Notes: generated by a model from the letters alone, not told the origin. 40,966 nt of DNA from Butyrivibrio sp. (GCF_024699075.1 NZ_JAILQF010000466.1:1-40966), one strand, 5' to 3'; counted from the stretch's first letter, positions 25,124-33,704 are shown. Made by a program: numbers and translations.

Positions 25124-25153
25124 AAAAAAGCGAAGCGTTTGCGAGTTTAACTA
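25124..25153 (+). repeat. 29-bp intergenic repeat, copy 1
   Basis: The 29 bases at 25125-25153, with the core GCGAAGCGTTTGCGAGTTT, are identical to 29655-29683. Both copies lie between genes near a terminator. Confidence 0.85.
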
Positions 25154-25167
25154 GAACATGATAAAGA

Positions 25168-25203
25168 AAAAGGTCCACCTTGCTTTATGCAGGTGGACCT
25201 TTA
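25168..25203. terminator. bidirectional terminator, kinase versus diguanylate cyclase
   Basis: AAAGGTCCACCT pairs with AGGTGGACCTTT. An A-tract precedes the stem and TTTAA follows it, so it can serve both converging genes. Confidence 0.75.
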
Positions 25204-25207
25204 AGGG

Positions 25208-26227
25208 TTAAACATTAAGTTCTGATCTGTCGCTACAAAGATCTTCAATCTCATAGGAGAGGTCACTGTTTTTACTGAATTCCTTGATCCAGTTGTCAGT
25301 AACGCGGTTAGCAGCTATTTTGCCATTTTCAGTATTTGTTCCTGAAAGAAGGACAATATACTGATTTCTTCCATACTGGGCAGCTACATCACCTAGCCTA
25401 AGAGTTTTACCGATAAGACGACCAAGCTGCCTTTCAAGATCTATAACACTAAGACTTGTTGCAGGTTTTTTCAGGGATAATGTAAAAAGAACCAGCTGAT
25501 AATCAGTACTAATTCTTCTTACATTCCTTGAAAGGAATCTGTAGAGATTCTTGAAGGAATCATAATCTACAAGATAAGCTCCTCTGTCAAGGTCGTTTTC
25601 ATTGATCAGATTTTTAAGAACGGAAATATCGACTGCTCCACGATGCTTTGAAACCTCATGGATACTGTCAACACCATCTTCATATAAAAGGAATCCATGT
25701 TTGGAATGCTGCTTTACATAGTAAAGAGCCTTATCAGCATGATCCTTTAGAGTTCTAAGGTCGTTGCCATTTATACCCGAAATGGCAATTCCGATAGAAG
25801 CTGAGATTGTCTGACCGATCCTTTCGTCAACCATGTCACCGATAAGGTATTCAACCTTTTCTATGATGCGGCGACATCGTTCCGAAAGCTGATCAGGTTC
25901 CGTAAAGTTACGGTAAAATATTACAAATTCATCTCCTCCGAGCCTCATCAGAATATCTTCGTTTCTGATAAAACTCTTTAAAATCTCAGCAAAACGTATG
26001 AGAATACGATCGCCCATAGCATGACCATAGGTATCGTTAACGCTTTTGAAATGATCTATATCGATCATAAGTAGAGCACCTGACGGATCATCACTGTTTA
26101 AAATATCAATGATCCGCTGTTCCCCGCTTGCTCTGTTACTTAAACCCGTTAACGGATCGATGTAAGAATACATTGCCAGGTCCTGATTTAGTAGCTCTTT
26201 ATCAGGAGGTCTGTTGTTTTTTCTCAT
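25208..26227 (-). CDS. diguanylate cyclase with a degenerate second GGDEF domain
   Basis: The start is ATG at 26227, 7 bases after AGGAGA; an ATG at 26251 has no ribosome site. Of 339 residues, ~18-185 form a full GGDEF domain: DPLTGLSNR, IDIDHFKSVNDTYGHAMGD, GGDEF at 97-101, and the inhibitory RxxD site RNED at 88-91 just five residues upstream. It should make c-di-GMP from GTP with product feedback. Residues ~195-339 look like a second GGDEF fold (YQLVLFTLSL, LRLGDVAAQYGRNQYIVLLSG) in which the signature is GRNQY (286-290), so it is probably non-catalytic and regulatory. No sensor or membrane part. It may oppose the HD-GYP at 18401. Confidence 0.92.
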   Translation of the reverse strand: MRKNNRPPDKELLNQDLAMYSYIDPLTGLSNRASGEQRIIDILNSDDPSGALLMIDIDHFKSVNDTYGHAMGDRILIRFAEILKSFIRNEDILMRLGGDEFVIFYRNFTEPDQLSERCRRIIEKVEYLIGDMVDERIGQTISASIGIAISGINGNDLRTLKDHADKALYYVKQHSKHGFLLYEDGVDSIHEVSKHRGAVDISVLKNLINENDLDRGAYLVDYDSFKNLYRFLSRNVRRISTDYQLVLFTLSLKKPATSLSVIDLERQLGRLIGKTLRLGDVAAQYGRNQYIVLLSGTNTENGKIAANRVTDNWIKEFSKNSDLSYEIEDLCSDRSELNV

Positions 26228-26461
26228 GCGAATTCTCCTATCGTATGTCATCTGATAACTCAGATGGCATACAAGTCGAAAATATAATAAAACCCCTATA
26301 TATGTATCATAAATTAGTGCTTTTTATATTTCTATATACTTTGTTTGAAAAAGCGTTTAACGGTAATGAAAAAAATGAATATTATTCAGATAATGCTTTA
26401 TAATTAATCTATAAGAATTATTGTGTCTTATTATGTGAAAAAATATTAGGGGGGAGATACT

Positions 26462-26836
26462 ATGGATGCGAATAAGGTTATATCAGAAATAAAAGATATA
26501 AAAGGAACGGATGTAGAAACCGGCCTTGAATACTGTGCATCAGATGAACAGATCTATGTGGAAACTGTTCAGGATTTTCTTGAAGATGATAAGGGAAGCG
26601 CAGTAGAAGATGCATTTATCAAGAATGATATAAATCTATATCATATAAATGCCCATGCTCTTAAAAATCTTTGCTATACAATAGGTATCAATTTCCTTGG
26701 AGATAAGGCCAAAGAGCTTGATGACGCAGCCAAGGTCAAGGATTTTGAATATATAAAAGCTCACCATGAAGAGCTTATGGTCATGTATAGAGATACCACA
26801 GGACGTCTTAAAGATATTCTGTTAAAAGAGGCATAA
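26462..26836 (+). CDS. free-standing HPt phosphotransfer protein
   Basis: 124 residues starting after AGGGGGGAG. It is a four-helix HPt protein; the phosphoacceptor histidine is His65 in NAHALKNLCYTIG, matching the xHxLK(G) consensus. The N-terminal GLEYC and E-rich helices are typical. HPt proteins carry phosphate from a hybrid kinase's receiver to another response regulator. The hybrid kinase 1.4 kb upstream is the obvious partner, with the diguanylate cyclase gene placed between them on the other strand. The final regulator is not obvious; the LytTR regulator at 31407 is one candidate in the window. Confidence 0.88.
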   Translation: MDANKVISEIKDIKGTDVETGLEYCASDEQIYVETVQDFLEDDKGSAVEDAFIKNDINLYHINAHALKNLCYTIGINFLGDKAKELDDAAKVKDFEYIKAHHEELMVMYRDTTGRLKDILLKEA

Positions 26837-26841
26837 AGCAC

Positions 26842-26949
26842 CTGACTAACATAATATAGGCCTGTTTAATACAGCTTCTGACTAATATAATATAGGCCTG
26901 CTTAATACAGCTTCTGACTAATATAATATAGGTCTGCTTAACACAGCAC
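26842..26949 (+). repeat. 36-bp tandem repeat downstream of the HPt gene
   Basis: Three units start with CTGACTAA at 26842, 26878 and 26914, exactly 36 bases apart, with few changes; a degenerate fourth follows. The array begins five bases after the stop codon. There are no unique spacers, so it is not CRISPR. Confidence 0.88.
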
Positions 26950-26988
26950 ATGTCTAACATATCAAATGTTTAATTTGATTCACCATTT

Positions 26989-27048
26989 TGGAGCGATGGT
27001 CTGATGTATCTAGTATATAGATGCTGATGATGTTATCGCTCCATTTTC
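26989..27048 (+). terminator. branched hairpin, probable terminator of the HPt transcript
   Basis: TGGAGCGAT (26989-26997) pairs perfectly with ATCGCTCCA (27035-27043), followed by TTTTC; an inner stem ATCTA/TAGAT (27008-27022) sits in the loop. The structure overlaps the 3' end of the converging lipoprotein gene. Confidence 0.5.
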
Positions 27049-28251
27049 ATCTGTAGTAAAACTCCAGATTGCATGATCAGTAAGCCTGTGCTCTGTAAGA
27101 TACCAGGTTCCTTCAGCAATTCCCATATAATAAGGAGTTCCTCCGCCTTCAAAGAAGGTATCATATACAGTTTCATAATTGCCGGTAGAAATATCATCAA
27201 TAGAAGAAGCACAGATCATAGTAGCAGCATCCTGACTTCCGTAAAGGTCAGTTGATACAGTTATGTAGAAAAGACTGCCAATATGCTCAAGCTGAACCAT
27301 ACCAGCTATCTGGCTTGGAACATCCCAGCTATCTTTTCTCGTAAAAGTTTTAAGATCATATTTAAGTATCTGCGGGCTAAAGGTGCTTGAGCCATCTGCG
27401 GGAAGACCTGATACAAAATAAAGATCATCACCATCTATTGTGAAAGAACGGACATAGGTATCTGCAAGTCTTTCTATAGTTACCACATTAGTAAGATACA
27501 TTCGTGTATCATCTTCCTTGTGTCTGAATATATACATCTCTCCTGAGTATGAGCTCCAGCAGTAGAAGGCATCGGTGATTTCATTGTAGACAATATAGTG
27601 AGGCTTATTACCAATTTCATCAAAAGTCTGCGTAAGAGCATACCCGTCATCAGTCTTTTCAAAAACAAGAACACGGTTATTTTCAGTATCATCAGCAAGC
27701 ATTACAGATCCATCAGATACAATGGTATGTCCAAGAGAGTATCCGCTTGTGGCATTATCAGTAAGGACAGACCAGCTGGTCAGAGGATCTGAAAGATTAT
27801 CATGATAAATTATCTGCGAATGATAGCAGTCTACTATAAAATAGTTACCATCAATATAAGTAATATCTGTGGGAACAGATAAAGAAGGATAAACATTTAA
27901 AGTACCTGTTAATGGATTATTATCAGTAAGAACAGATTCTCTTATATAATCTGTTGCATCAAACTTAGTATCTGGAAGGATCTGACCACTTGATACAGCA
28001 CCGTTATTTAAAACTGTAGTATTATCAGAAGTAGCTGAGTTCTCTGAACCTGCATTATCCAAGGAATCTGTACCAGCTTCATAAGATGCATTAGAAGATG
28101 CACTTGCAGAGATATCCATATCAGAATCAGAAGACTTGCCCTTGCCTGCACATCCTGAAAGGGTAATAGTTACAGCAAGTACAGCCGATAATAGTCTTGA
28201 AGCTTTATTAAAATATTGATGTATAATATTTTTATATAAATGATATATCAT
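27010..28251 (-). CDS. extracellular lipoprotein, probable beta-propeller
   Basis: 413 residues; ATG is 6 bases after AGGAGG. A long N-terminus leads to a lipoprotein signal peptide with lipobox LSGC (about Cys34). A Ser/Asp/Asn-rich linker (~38-90) follows. The remaining ~320 residues show repeated strand motifs such as VPTDITYIDGNYFIVDCYHSQ, GHTIVSDGSVMLADDTENNR, NKPHYIVYNEITDAFYCWS and FTIDGDDLYFVSGLP, each resembling one blade of a six- or seven-bladed propeller. Such surface propellers bind ligands or have lyase/lactonase activity; I see no catalytic signature. It is divergent from the GT2-TPR gene. Function unknown. Confidence 0.75.
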   Translation of the reverse strand: MIYHLYKNIIHQYFNKASRLLSAVLAVTITLSGCAGKGKSSDSDMDISASASSNASYEAGTDSLDNAGSENSATSDNTTVLNNGAVSSGQILPDTKFDATDYIRESVLTDNNPLTGTLNVYPSLSVPTDITYIDGNYFIVDCYHSQIIYHDNLSDPLTSWSVLTDNATSGYSLGHTIVSDGSVMLADDTENNRVLVFEKTDDGYALTQTFDEIGNKPHYIVYNEITDAFYCWSSYSGEMYIFRHKEDDTRMYLTNVVTIERLADTYVRSFTIDGDDLYFVSGLPADGSSTFSPQILKYDLKTFTRKDSWDVPSQIAGMVQLEHIGSLFYITVSTDLYGSQDAATMICASSIDDISTGNYETVYDTFFEGGGTPYYMGIAEGTWYLTEHRLTDHAIWSFTTDENGAITSSASIY

Positions 28252-28476
28252 CTAAATCCTCCTGACAGAGTATATATCCAAAAACAATCTTACTTATTAT
28301 ACAACGGTAATGCCTTATAAATACAGCCATAATATTACATCCTTTAGGACATAAAGCGGGAAAGCGAGAATACTCGGTAATTCAATTAACGGGTAGTTCA
28401 CGAAAGAGCCTGATACTTTGAAACACAGCTGCCAATAAATCCAGAAGCTTATCAGCTTACAAGATGAGGATAAAAA

Positions 28477-29511
28477 ATGATCACATTTAGTTTGTGCATG
28501 ATTGTCAGAAACGAAGAGAAGAATCTAAAAAGATGCCTTGACTGCCTCAAAGATTTAATGGATGAGATGATAATTGTTGATACAGGATCTACAGATTCTA
28601 CCAAAGAGATTGCAGTATCATATGGGGCCAAAGTTTATGACTTTAAATGGATAGATGATTTTGCCGCCGCAAGAAATTTTGCTTTCTCAAAAGCAGGCTG
28701 TGATTATATATACAGCGCAGATGCGGATGAAGCCATAGATGATGCAAATATCCTTGAATTTAAAAAGCTAAAAAAGGTATTAGGAGAAGACACTACTGAT
28801 ACTCCCATAGACATTGTGCAGATGTATTACTGCGGTCAGACCAAGGGCAAAGAAAAGAGCGTTTACAATTTTGACAAAGAATTAAGACCCAAGCTTTTCA
28901 AACGCATAAGACATTTTGTTTGGGAAAATCCCATTCATGAACAGATAAGAACTGAGCCTTTAATATATGATTCTGACATAGAGATACAGCATATGCAGTC
29001 AGAAAGCCATGCATCCAGAGATCTTTCTATATTTAGAAAAGCAATTGATAATGGATATACCATTTCATCAAAGCTTCTTGATTTCTATGCAAGAGAGCTT
29101 TATATGGCTGGCACTTCTGATGACCTTACTAAAGCCAGAGAATTTATGGCAGCAGTAACTGACAGCGAAATGGCAAGTGTCGAAGATATAAGAAAAGCGA
29201 GCATAATCCTTGCAAGATATGCAAGACTTAAAGGTGATATCAAGACTCTTTTAAAGTATGCACTTAAAGAGGTATCTTCAGGATGCGCAAGTGAGATGTG
29301 CTGCGAACTTGGTGACTATTATATGGATAATGATGATCCCTTAGAAGCAAGTCTTTGGTACTATAATGCAGCATTTGAGCAAAAGCCAATGCTTGATATA
29401 CATACGGGAGCTGACAGGCCCCTTATAGCACTGTCTAAATGCTATGAAAAGCTTGGAAATAAAGAGCTTTCAGATAACTATCTAAAGATGGCCAAAGAAA
29501 CCAAAATATAA
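28477..29511 (+). CDS. GT2 glycosyltransferase with C-terminal TPR-like helices
   Basis: 344 residues; ATG follows GAGGA by 6 bases. A compact GT2 domain (residues 1-~190) has SLCMIVRNEEKNLKRCLDCL, IIVDTGSTDSTKEIA, DDFAAARNFAFSKA and the metal motif DADE, then RPKLFKRIRHFVWENPIHEQI. This is the subgroup that includes WaaE-like glucosyltransferases and SunS peptide glycosyltransferase. Residues ~200-340 are helical with TPR-like spacing (ELGDYYMDNDDPLEASLWYYNA, LSKCYEKLGNKELSDNYLKMA), suggesting recognition of a protein or peptide acceptor. It has a ~220-base leader with a small CGAG-AATA-CTCG hairpin in which I could not identify a riboswitch. Confidence 0.87.
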   Translation: MITFSLCMIVRNEEKNLKRCLDCLKDLMDEMIIVDTGSTDSTKEIAVSYGAKVYDFKWIDDFAAARNFAFSKAGCDYIYSADADEAIDDANILEFKKLKKVLGEDTTDTPIDIVQMYYCGQTKGKEKSVYNFDKELRPKLFKRIRHFVWENPIHEQIRTEPLIYDSDIEIQHMQSESHASRDLSIFRKAIDNGYTISSKLLDFYARELYMAGTSDDLTKAREFMAAVTDSEMASVEDIRKASIILARYARLKGDIKTLLKYALKEVSSGCASEMCCELGDYYMDNDDPLEASLWYYNAAFEQKPMLDIHTGADRPLIALSKCYEKLGNKELSDNYLKMAKETKI

Positions 29512-29589
29512 TCCTGCTTATATAATACATAAGATACCCCGCTACTTTTAGACAGTGGTGATAATAGATATTTAAAGATCATAATTAAA

Positions 29590-29630
29590 ATACCCTCATT
29601 CTTTGACAGGAATGAGGGTATATCTTTTTT
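29590..29630 (+). terminator. terminator after the GT2-TPR gene
   Basis: ATACCCTCATTC (29590-29601) pairs perfectly with GAATGAGGGTAT (29610-29621), followed by CTTTTTT. Confidence 0.88.
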
Positions 29631-29653
29631 GAGAAAAAAGTTTTTATAACGAG

Positions 29654-29683
29654 CAAAAAGCGAAGCGTTTGCGAGTTTAACTA
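29654..29683 (+). repeat. 29-bp intergenic repeat, copy 2
   Basis: 29655-29683 is identical to 25125-25153, 4.5 kb away. It is followed directly by a small TATCTTT-GA-AAGATA hairpin. Confidence 0.85.
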
Positions 29684-29704
29684 TCTTTGAAAGATAATCA
29701 CAAA

Positions 29705-30244
29705 TTAGAATCCTAAAATTGCTCCAAGTCCAAGGAAGCTTACTGCGCTCATGATAATACCTGCAAGAAGTACTCCGAGGATTACAGCTGCAACGCTTGA
29801 TTTAAAGTCCATATCAAGAATACTTGCAGCAAGTGTTCCTGTCCATGCACCTGTTCCTGGAATCGGGATTCCTACGAAGAGAAGAAGTGCTACAAAAAGA
29901 CCTTTTCCAGCGGTTGCCTTTAACTTTTCGCCACCCTTATGTCCCTTTTCAAGACAGAAGGTGAAGAACTTTCCTATTACCGGCTTGTCAGATCCCCATT
30001 CAAGAACTCTTCTTGCAAAGAAGTAAATAAGAGGAACCGGTATCATGTTTCCAATAATGATGATCACATAAGCAAGTGGCATATTGAAAGACTGCCCTGC
30101 AGATTCAAATATCTGGCTGAAGATAGCAGCGATCGGAACCGCTCCTCTAAGCTCAATAAGAGGAAGCATTGATACTACGAAAATTACCAGGTATACCTGC
30201 CACATTGGGGCATCCCTGAACATGTCTACTATTGCGTTACCCAT
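29705..30244 (-). CDS. small membrane protein of the COG2426 export family
   Basis: 179 residues with about five hydrophobic segments: YLVIFVVSMLPLIELRGAVPIA, LAYVIIIIGNMIPVPLIYFFA, GLFVALLLFVGIPIPGTGAW and VILGVLLAGIIMSAVSFLGL. The ELRGAVP and PIPGTGAWTG motifs are the hallmark of the family named 'small multi-drug export protein' (PF06695). Its transport role has little experimental support, and the fold resembles DedA-like proteins with re-entrant loops, so lipid or ion handling is possible. AGGAG lies 13 bases before ATG. Only 52 bases separate it from hisC, which is upstream on the same strand, so they are probably one transcript. Confidence 0.85.
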   Translation of the reverse strand: MGNAIVDMFRDAPMWQVYLVIFVVSMLPLIELRGAVPIAAIFSQIFESAGQSFNMPLAYVIIIIGNMIPVPLIYFFARRVLEWGSDKPVIGKFFTFCLEKGHKGGEKLKATAGKGLFVALLLFVGIPIPGTGAWTGTLAASILDMDFKSSVAAVILGVLLAGIIMSAVSFLGLGAILGF

Positions 30245-30296
30245 TAAAATCTAAATCTCCTGAATATTTTAGTCATACTTTTTAGTATGCCGTGCA

Positions 30297-31349
30297 TCAT
30301 TTAAGATAATCCTTTAAAAATGCTATAAGCTTATCCATCTGCTCGTCTGTTCCTATCGAGATTCTAAGATAATCTTCGATTCTTGGCGCATTCCAGTGAC
30401 GAACATAAATGCCGGCAGCTTTAAGCGCGCAGAAAAGCGACTGACCTGAAACATTCTCATGCTTTGCAAAAATAAAGTTGGCCTGAGAATCAGGGAATGA
30501 AAATCCAAGTGCCTTAAGCTCGCATTTAACCCTTCTTCTGGTCTCCATGATCTTATGACAGGTCATTTTAAAGTATTCATCATCTTTAACTGATGCTGTG
30601 CCAAGCTCAAGTGAAGGCATGTTCATAGTATATGAGTTAAATGAAAACTTGGCATCATTTAGGTATTTTATCAGCTTTTTGGACCCAAATGCAAATCCTA
30701 TTCTCATACCAGCCATAGCTCTGGATTTGGAGAAGGTCTGAACTACCAAAAGGTTGTCATATTTGTCTATTAAAGGAAGAACACTTTTTCCTCCAAAATC
30801 GATATAAGCTTCATCGATAATAACGACTACATCCTGATTATGTTTTATGATATCCTCTATCATTTCTGTATCTTCAAGGACACCTGTAGGAGCATTTGGA
30901 TTTGGGAAAATAACTCCGCCGTTTTCTTCAAAATAGTCTTCTTTAACTATACGGAAGTTGTCATCAAGCTTGCATCTTTTGTATGGAATATGATAAAGAT
31001 CAGCCCATACATCATAAAAAGAGTAGGTTATGTCCGGGAATAAAACAGGCTTATCTGAATTAAAGAATGTTAGAAAAGCCATTGAAAGGACATCATCTGA
31101 TCCGACTCCTACAAAGATCTGATCTGACGGAACCTTGTAATGATCACTAAGGGCATCTATAAGCTTGGATGCACCAGGATCCGGATACAGACGGAAATTC
31201 TCATATTTCATTGTACCAAGAAGCTTTTCAACTTCAGGTGCCGGTGGATACGGACACTCATTGGTATTGAGCTTTACTATATTATCGGTTTTGGGCTGTT
31301 CACCCGGCGTATAAGGAACGACCTTACGGACGTTGTTTTCCCATGACAT
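30297..31349 (-). CDS. hisC: histidinol-phosphate aminotransferase
   Basis: 350 residues, a normal length for this fold-type I PLP enzyme, which turns imidazole-acetol phosphate and glutamate into histidinol phosphate in histidine synthesis. KLNTNECPYPP, YPDPGASKLIDAL, GVGSDDVL, PNPNAPTG, IIDEAYIDFG and the PLP-lysine motif FSKSRAMAGMRIGF (Lys208) are intact. GGGAG precedes ATG. No other his genes are near, so it might alternatively act on aromatic amino acids or another alpha-keto acid, as orphan HisC homologues sometimes do. It heads a two-gene unit with the small membrane protein. Confidence 0.9.
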   Translation of the reverse strand: MSWENNVRKVVPYTPGEQPKTDNIVKLNTNECPYPPAPEVEKLLGTMKYENFRLYPDPGASKLIDALSDHYKVPSDQIFVGVGSDDVLSMAFLTFFNSDKPVLFPDITYSFYDVWADLYHIPYKRCKLDDNFRIVKEDYFEENGGVIFPNPNAPTGVLEDTEMIEDIIKHNQDVVVIIDEAYIDFGGKSVLPLIDKYDNLLVVQTFSKSRAMAGMRIGFAFGSKKLIKYLNDAKFSFNSYTMNMPSLELGTASVKDDEYFKMTCHKIMETRRRVKCELKALGFSFPDSQANFIFAKHENVSGQSLFCALKAAGIYVRHWNAPRIEDYLRISIGTDEQMDKLIAFLKDYLK

Positions 31350-31406
31350 AAAAGTACTCCCTTCTTGACATCTATTAGTAGTGGATGGCTTTAAATTTAA
31401 GATTTA

Positions 31407-32144
31407 CTAGTTAAAATGATTGGCTCTGTACAATTCATATGCGTCCAGGACCTTCTCTTTTAGCTTTGGACTTATACGAAGTTCTGATCCTCCGCGCATG
31501 GTTATAACATTACCATTTATATAATTAACCCTAAATAGAGCAACTATCTCGAACCTTGATACCTGTACAAATTCAGTAGAAGGAAGCTTCTCCTGAATAG
31601 AAGACAGTGACATATAAGTAGAAACATCGCCTTTCATTGTATGAATGACGATCTTTCGCCCCTGCGTTTCAATGAAAATAATATCATTAACAAAAATACG
31701 AATAGAAATACGTTCACTGTTTACAGTTATTGAACGGGAAAAATTGATACGCTGAACAGCTTTGTCCATGACATGGACAAGGCTCTCGTATTTTACAGGT
31801 TTTTTAAGGTAAGAAAGAGCTTCGACTTCGAATGCTTCTGCAGCAAAAGAATCACTTCCTGTCATGAAGATTATCTGAGAAGTCTTGGAGATCTTTCGAA
31901 GCATACGAGCCGCATCTATGCCGTTTTGAATAGGCATGAGTATATCAAGAAGGATGATATCCGGCTTCTTGGACTTAAGGTACTCGGAATAATCATCCTG
32001 GCTAGTAATATCTGTTATGTTGTAATTAAAATCACGTTCGTCGAGATACTTGGTGATAAGCTTATGATGAAGATTTAAGTCTGTCATATCATCATCATAG
32101 ATCATTATCTCAAGGGCGGATTTATTATCTTCGGTTGAATTCAT
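31407..32144 (-). CDS. LytTR-family response regulator
   Basis: 245 residues. The receiver (~12-130) has the acidic IYDDD cluster, the acceptor Asp67 in IILLDILMPIQNG, FMTGSDS and LKKPVK. The LytTR DNA-binding domain (~140-240) has ISIRIFVNDIIFIETQGRKIVIHTM and FVQVSRFEIVALFRVNYI. Such regulators (AgrA, VirR type) control secreted proteins, bacteriocins or peptide-signalling systems. No cognate membrane kinase is adjacent. The ribosome site is weak (CAGG). It stands alone between hisC and the LacI regulator on the same strand, with its own leader. Confidence 0.92.
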   Translation of the reverse strand: MNSTEDNKSALEIMIYDDDMTDLNLHHKLITKYLDERDFNYNITDITSQDDYSEYLKSKKPDIILLDILMPIQNGIDAARMLRKISKTSQIIFMTGSDSFAAEAFEVEALSYLKKPVKYESLVHVMDKAVQRINFSRSITVNSERISIRIFVNDIIFIETQGRKIVIHTMKGDVSTYMSLSSIQEKLPSTEFVQVSRFEIVALFRVNYINGNVITMRGGSELRISPKLKEKVLDAYELYRANHFN

Positions 32145-32251
32145 AAATGTTATACCTGATTATCTTGAAAGCCTCATTTTGTCGTAAATTTTAGCATATT
32201 AAAGTGACAGATTCAAGATTAGCTTAAAAGAACCAACCATAGTGTCAATAT

Positions 32252-32298
32252 TAAAAAAGTTGCAGTAAGGCAATCTTGTTCTATACCGTGCTGCAACT
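32252..32298 (-). terminator. terminator of the LacI-type regulator gene
   Basis: AGTTGCAG (32259-32266) pairs with CTGCAACT (32291-32298). On the minus strand the stem is followed by a run of six T (32253-32258 as A on plus). Confidence 0.7.
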
Positions 32299-32338
32299 AT
32301 GTTTAAAAAAATAATTCTGTTACCCGTACTTTTCCAAG

Positions 32339-33349
32339 TTACAATGTAGTTCCGCCCTCAACGAAGCATACAGGAAGATCTGTAACACTTGTAACTTCCT
32401 GGCCGTTGATCATCTTAAGGAGCATTTTAACGCCTGTCTGGGCTATTTTATCTATAGGCTGTCTTATAGATGATACTATGGGTTCGCCTGTTATAAAGTC
32501 AGGCATACCGTCAAAACCTATAACCTGAACATCATGCGGGACATTAAGGCCCATTTTCTGAAGCTCATCAGATATAAGATGGGCCAGATGATCAGATGAA
32601 GCGAAGATACCATCATATATAAACTTTTTATCTGTATCAGAAGGAGACAGATAACTGTGTATCAGCTTTCTGTACGACTTGGAAGGGTACATGAAGCCTG
32701 TATCTGCCATATTATAATCCATAAAGCTAAGTACATTATGCTCTACACCAACTTCAGAACAGAATCTGTTAAAACCTGCTATACGCTTAGTGGGTTCACT
32801 TTCGTAGTCGGTACCGGCCCAGAAACACAGGATATTTCTGCATCCTTTTTCATAGAGGGTTTTAGCTGCAAGATATCCTCCTGCTTCATTGTCACAGGAT
32901 ATGCAAGGTATGGTGCCACCAAAATGTCTGTCGAAAGCGACCATTGGAATATTGAGCTTTGACGGATCTGCAATCTTAGAATAGGTAACACCAAAAATGC
33001 CATCAACACGTGAAGTTGCAGCCATTGATATATATGAATCTATCTTGTCGGAATCATTTCTTGAAATGCAGATGAGCATGCGCTTGCCGCGTTTATTGAG
33101 CTCTTTTTCTATAGTATCTATCATAGGCGGAAATAATGCATTCTGAAGTGTTGGAACTATTACCAGAATATCATTGGTATTCTGGGCCTTGAGTCCATGT
33201 GCATTAGGGTTTAGCTGGTAGTGAAGCTTCTTGATAGAGGCTTCAACCTTTGCTTTGTATTCATCACTTACATGGATCCCGTTTATAACCTTGGAAACTG
33301 TGCCTAAAGATACACCGGCATCTTTGGCAACATCTTTAATCGTAGCCAT
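32339..33349 (-). CDS. LacI/GalR-family transcription regulator
   Basis: 336 residues. I chose ATG at 33349, since GAGG lies 8 bases upstream; an ATG at 33361 overlaps that site. The N-terminal helix-turn-helix is TIKDVAKDAGVSLGTVSKVING with a normal hinge (YQLNPNAHGL). The ligand domain (~60-336) has ILVIVPTLQNALF, DGIFGV, FDRHFGGTIPCISCDNEAGG and VIGFDGMPDFITG, as in sugar-responsive repressors. It lies divergent to the kinase-phosphorylase-ABC operon and matching operator-like palindromes occur before itself and those genes, so it is the likely local repressor, responding to the imported sugar or a product. Confidence 0.92.
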   Translation of the reverse strand: MATIKDVAKDAGVSLGTVSKVINGIHVSDEYKAKVEASIKKLHYQLNPNAHGLKAQNTNDILVIVPTLQNALFPPMIDTIEKELNKRGKRMLICISRNDSDKIDSYISMAATSRVDGIFGVTYSKIADPSKLNIPMVAFDRHFGGTIPCISCDNEAGGYLAAKTLYEKGCRNILCFWAGTDYESEPTKRIAGFNRFCSEVGVEHNVLSFMDYNMADTGFMYPSKSYRKLIHSYLSPSDTDKKFIYDGIFASSDHLAHLISDELQKMGLNVPHDVQVIGFDGMPDFITGEPIVSSIRQPIDKIAQTGVKMLLKMINGQEVTSVTDLPVCFVEGGTTL

Positions 33350-33454
33350 AAATATCCTCATGTTGCGAGCAGAATCTGTTTAACATATAGGAAACTTTTG
33401 TAATCACTGTCATAAACACGGTTTGCAAAGCTCGCGGTACAAACCTTTAAGTGA

Positions 33455-33483
33455 ATAATACACTTTTGCAATCTAATATACAA
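33455..33483 (-). promoter_or_regulatory. promoter of the LacI-type regulator
   Basis: On the minus strand TTGTAT (33483-33478), 17 bases, TATTAT (33460-33455). An operator-like site lies about 25 bases upstream of the -35. Confidence 0.55.
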
Positions 33484-33507
33484 TAAAAAGTGCTTAAATA
33501 CGCCATC

Positions 33508-33520
33508 TGAAACGTTTTAA
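33508..33520. promoter_or_regulatory. LacI-type operator, imperfect, before the regulator
   Basis: TGAAACGTTTTAA shares ten of the twelve bases of the perfect site at 33705. It is placed between the divergent genes and could allow autoregulation or looping. Confidence 0.5.
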
Positions 33521-33704
33521 CATCTCGTATAAATAATAGCATCGGGAACTTGACCAAACAATCTGACAATAATGACAAAAAATGAAGAGATTTTTGTTCA
33601 ATATTACCGCTTTACTTTGTAAATACATTTTGATATTGTTGAAATGTGCTAAGGGGGATTCGAAAGAGAAACGAATCAGGGCACTGTTTTTTTAGAGAAG
33701 AAAA

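Noticed and set aside
26842..26949. Possible CRISPR array, given 36-bp period
   Set aside because: The whole 36 bases repeat with no unique spacers and no cas genes are nearby.
28320..28460. Riboswitch before the GT2-TPR gene
   Set aside because: There are small hairpins and a conserved-looking stretch, but I could not match it to TPP, c-di-GMP, c-di-AMP, SAM, FMN or other known consensus.
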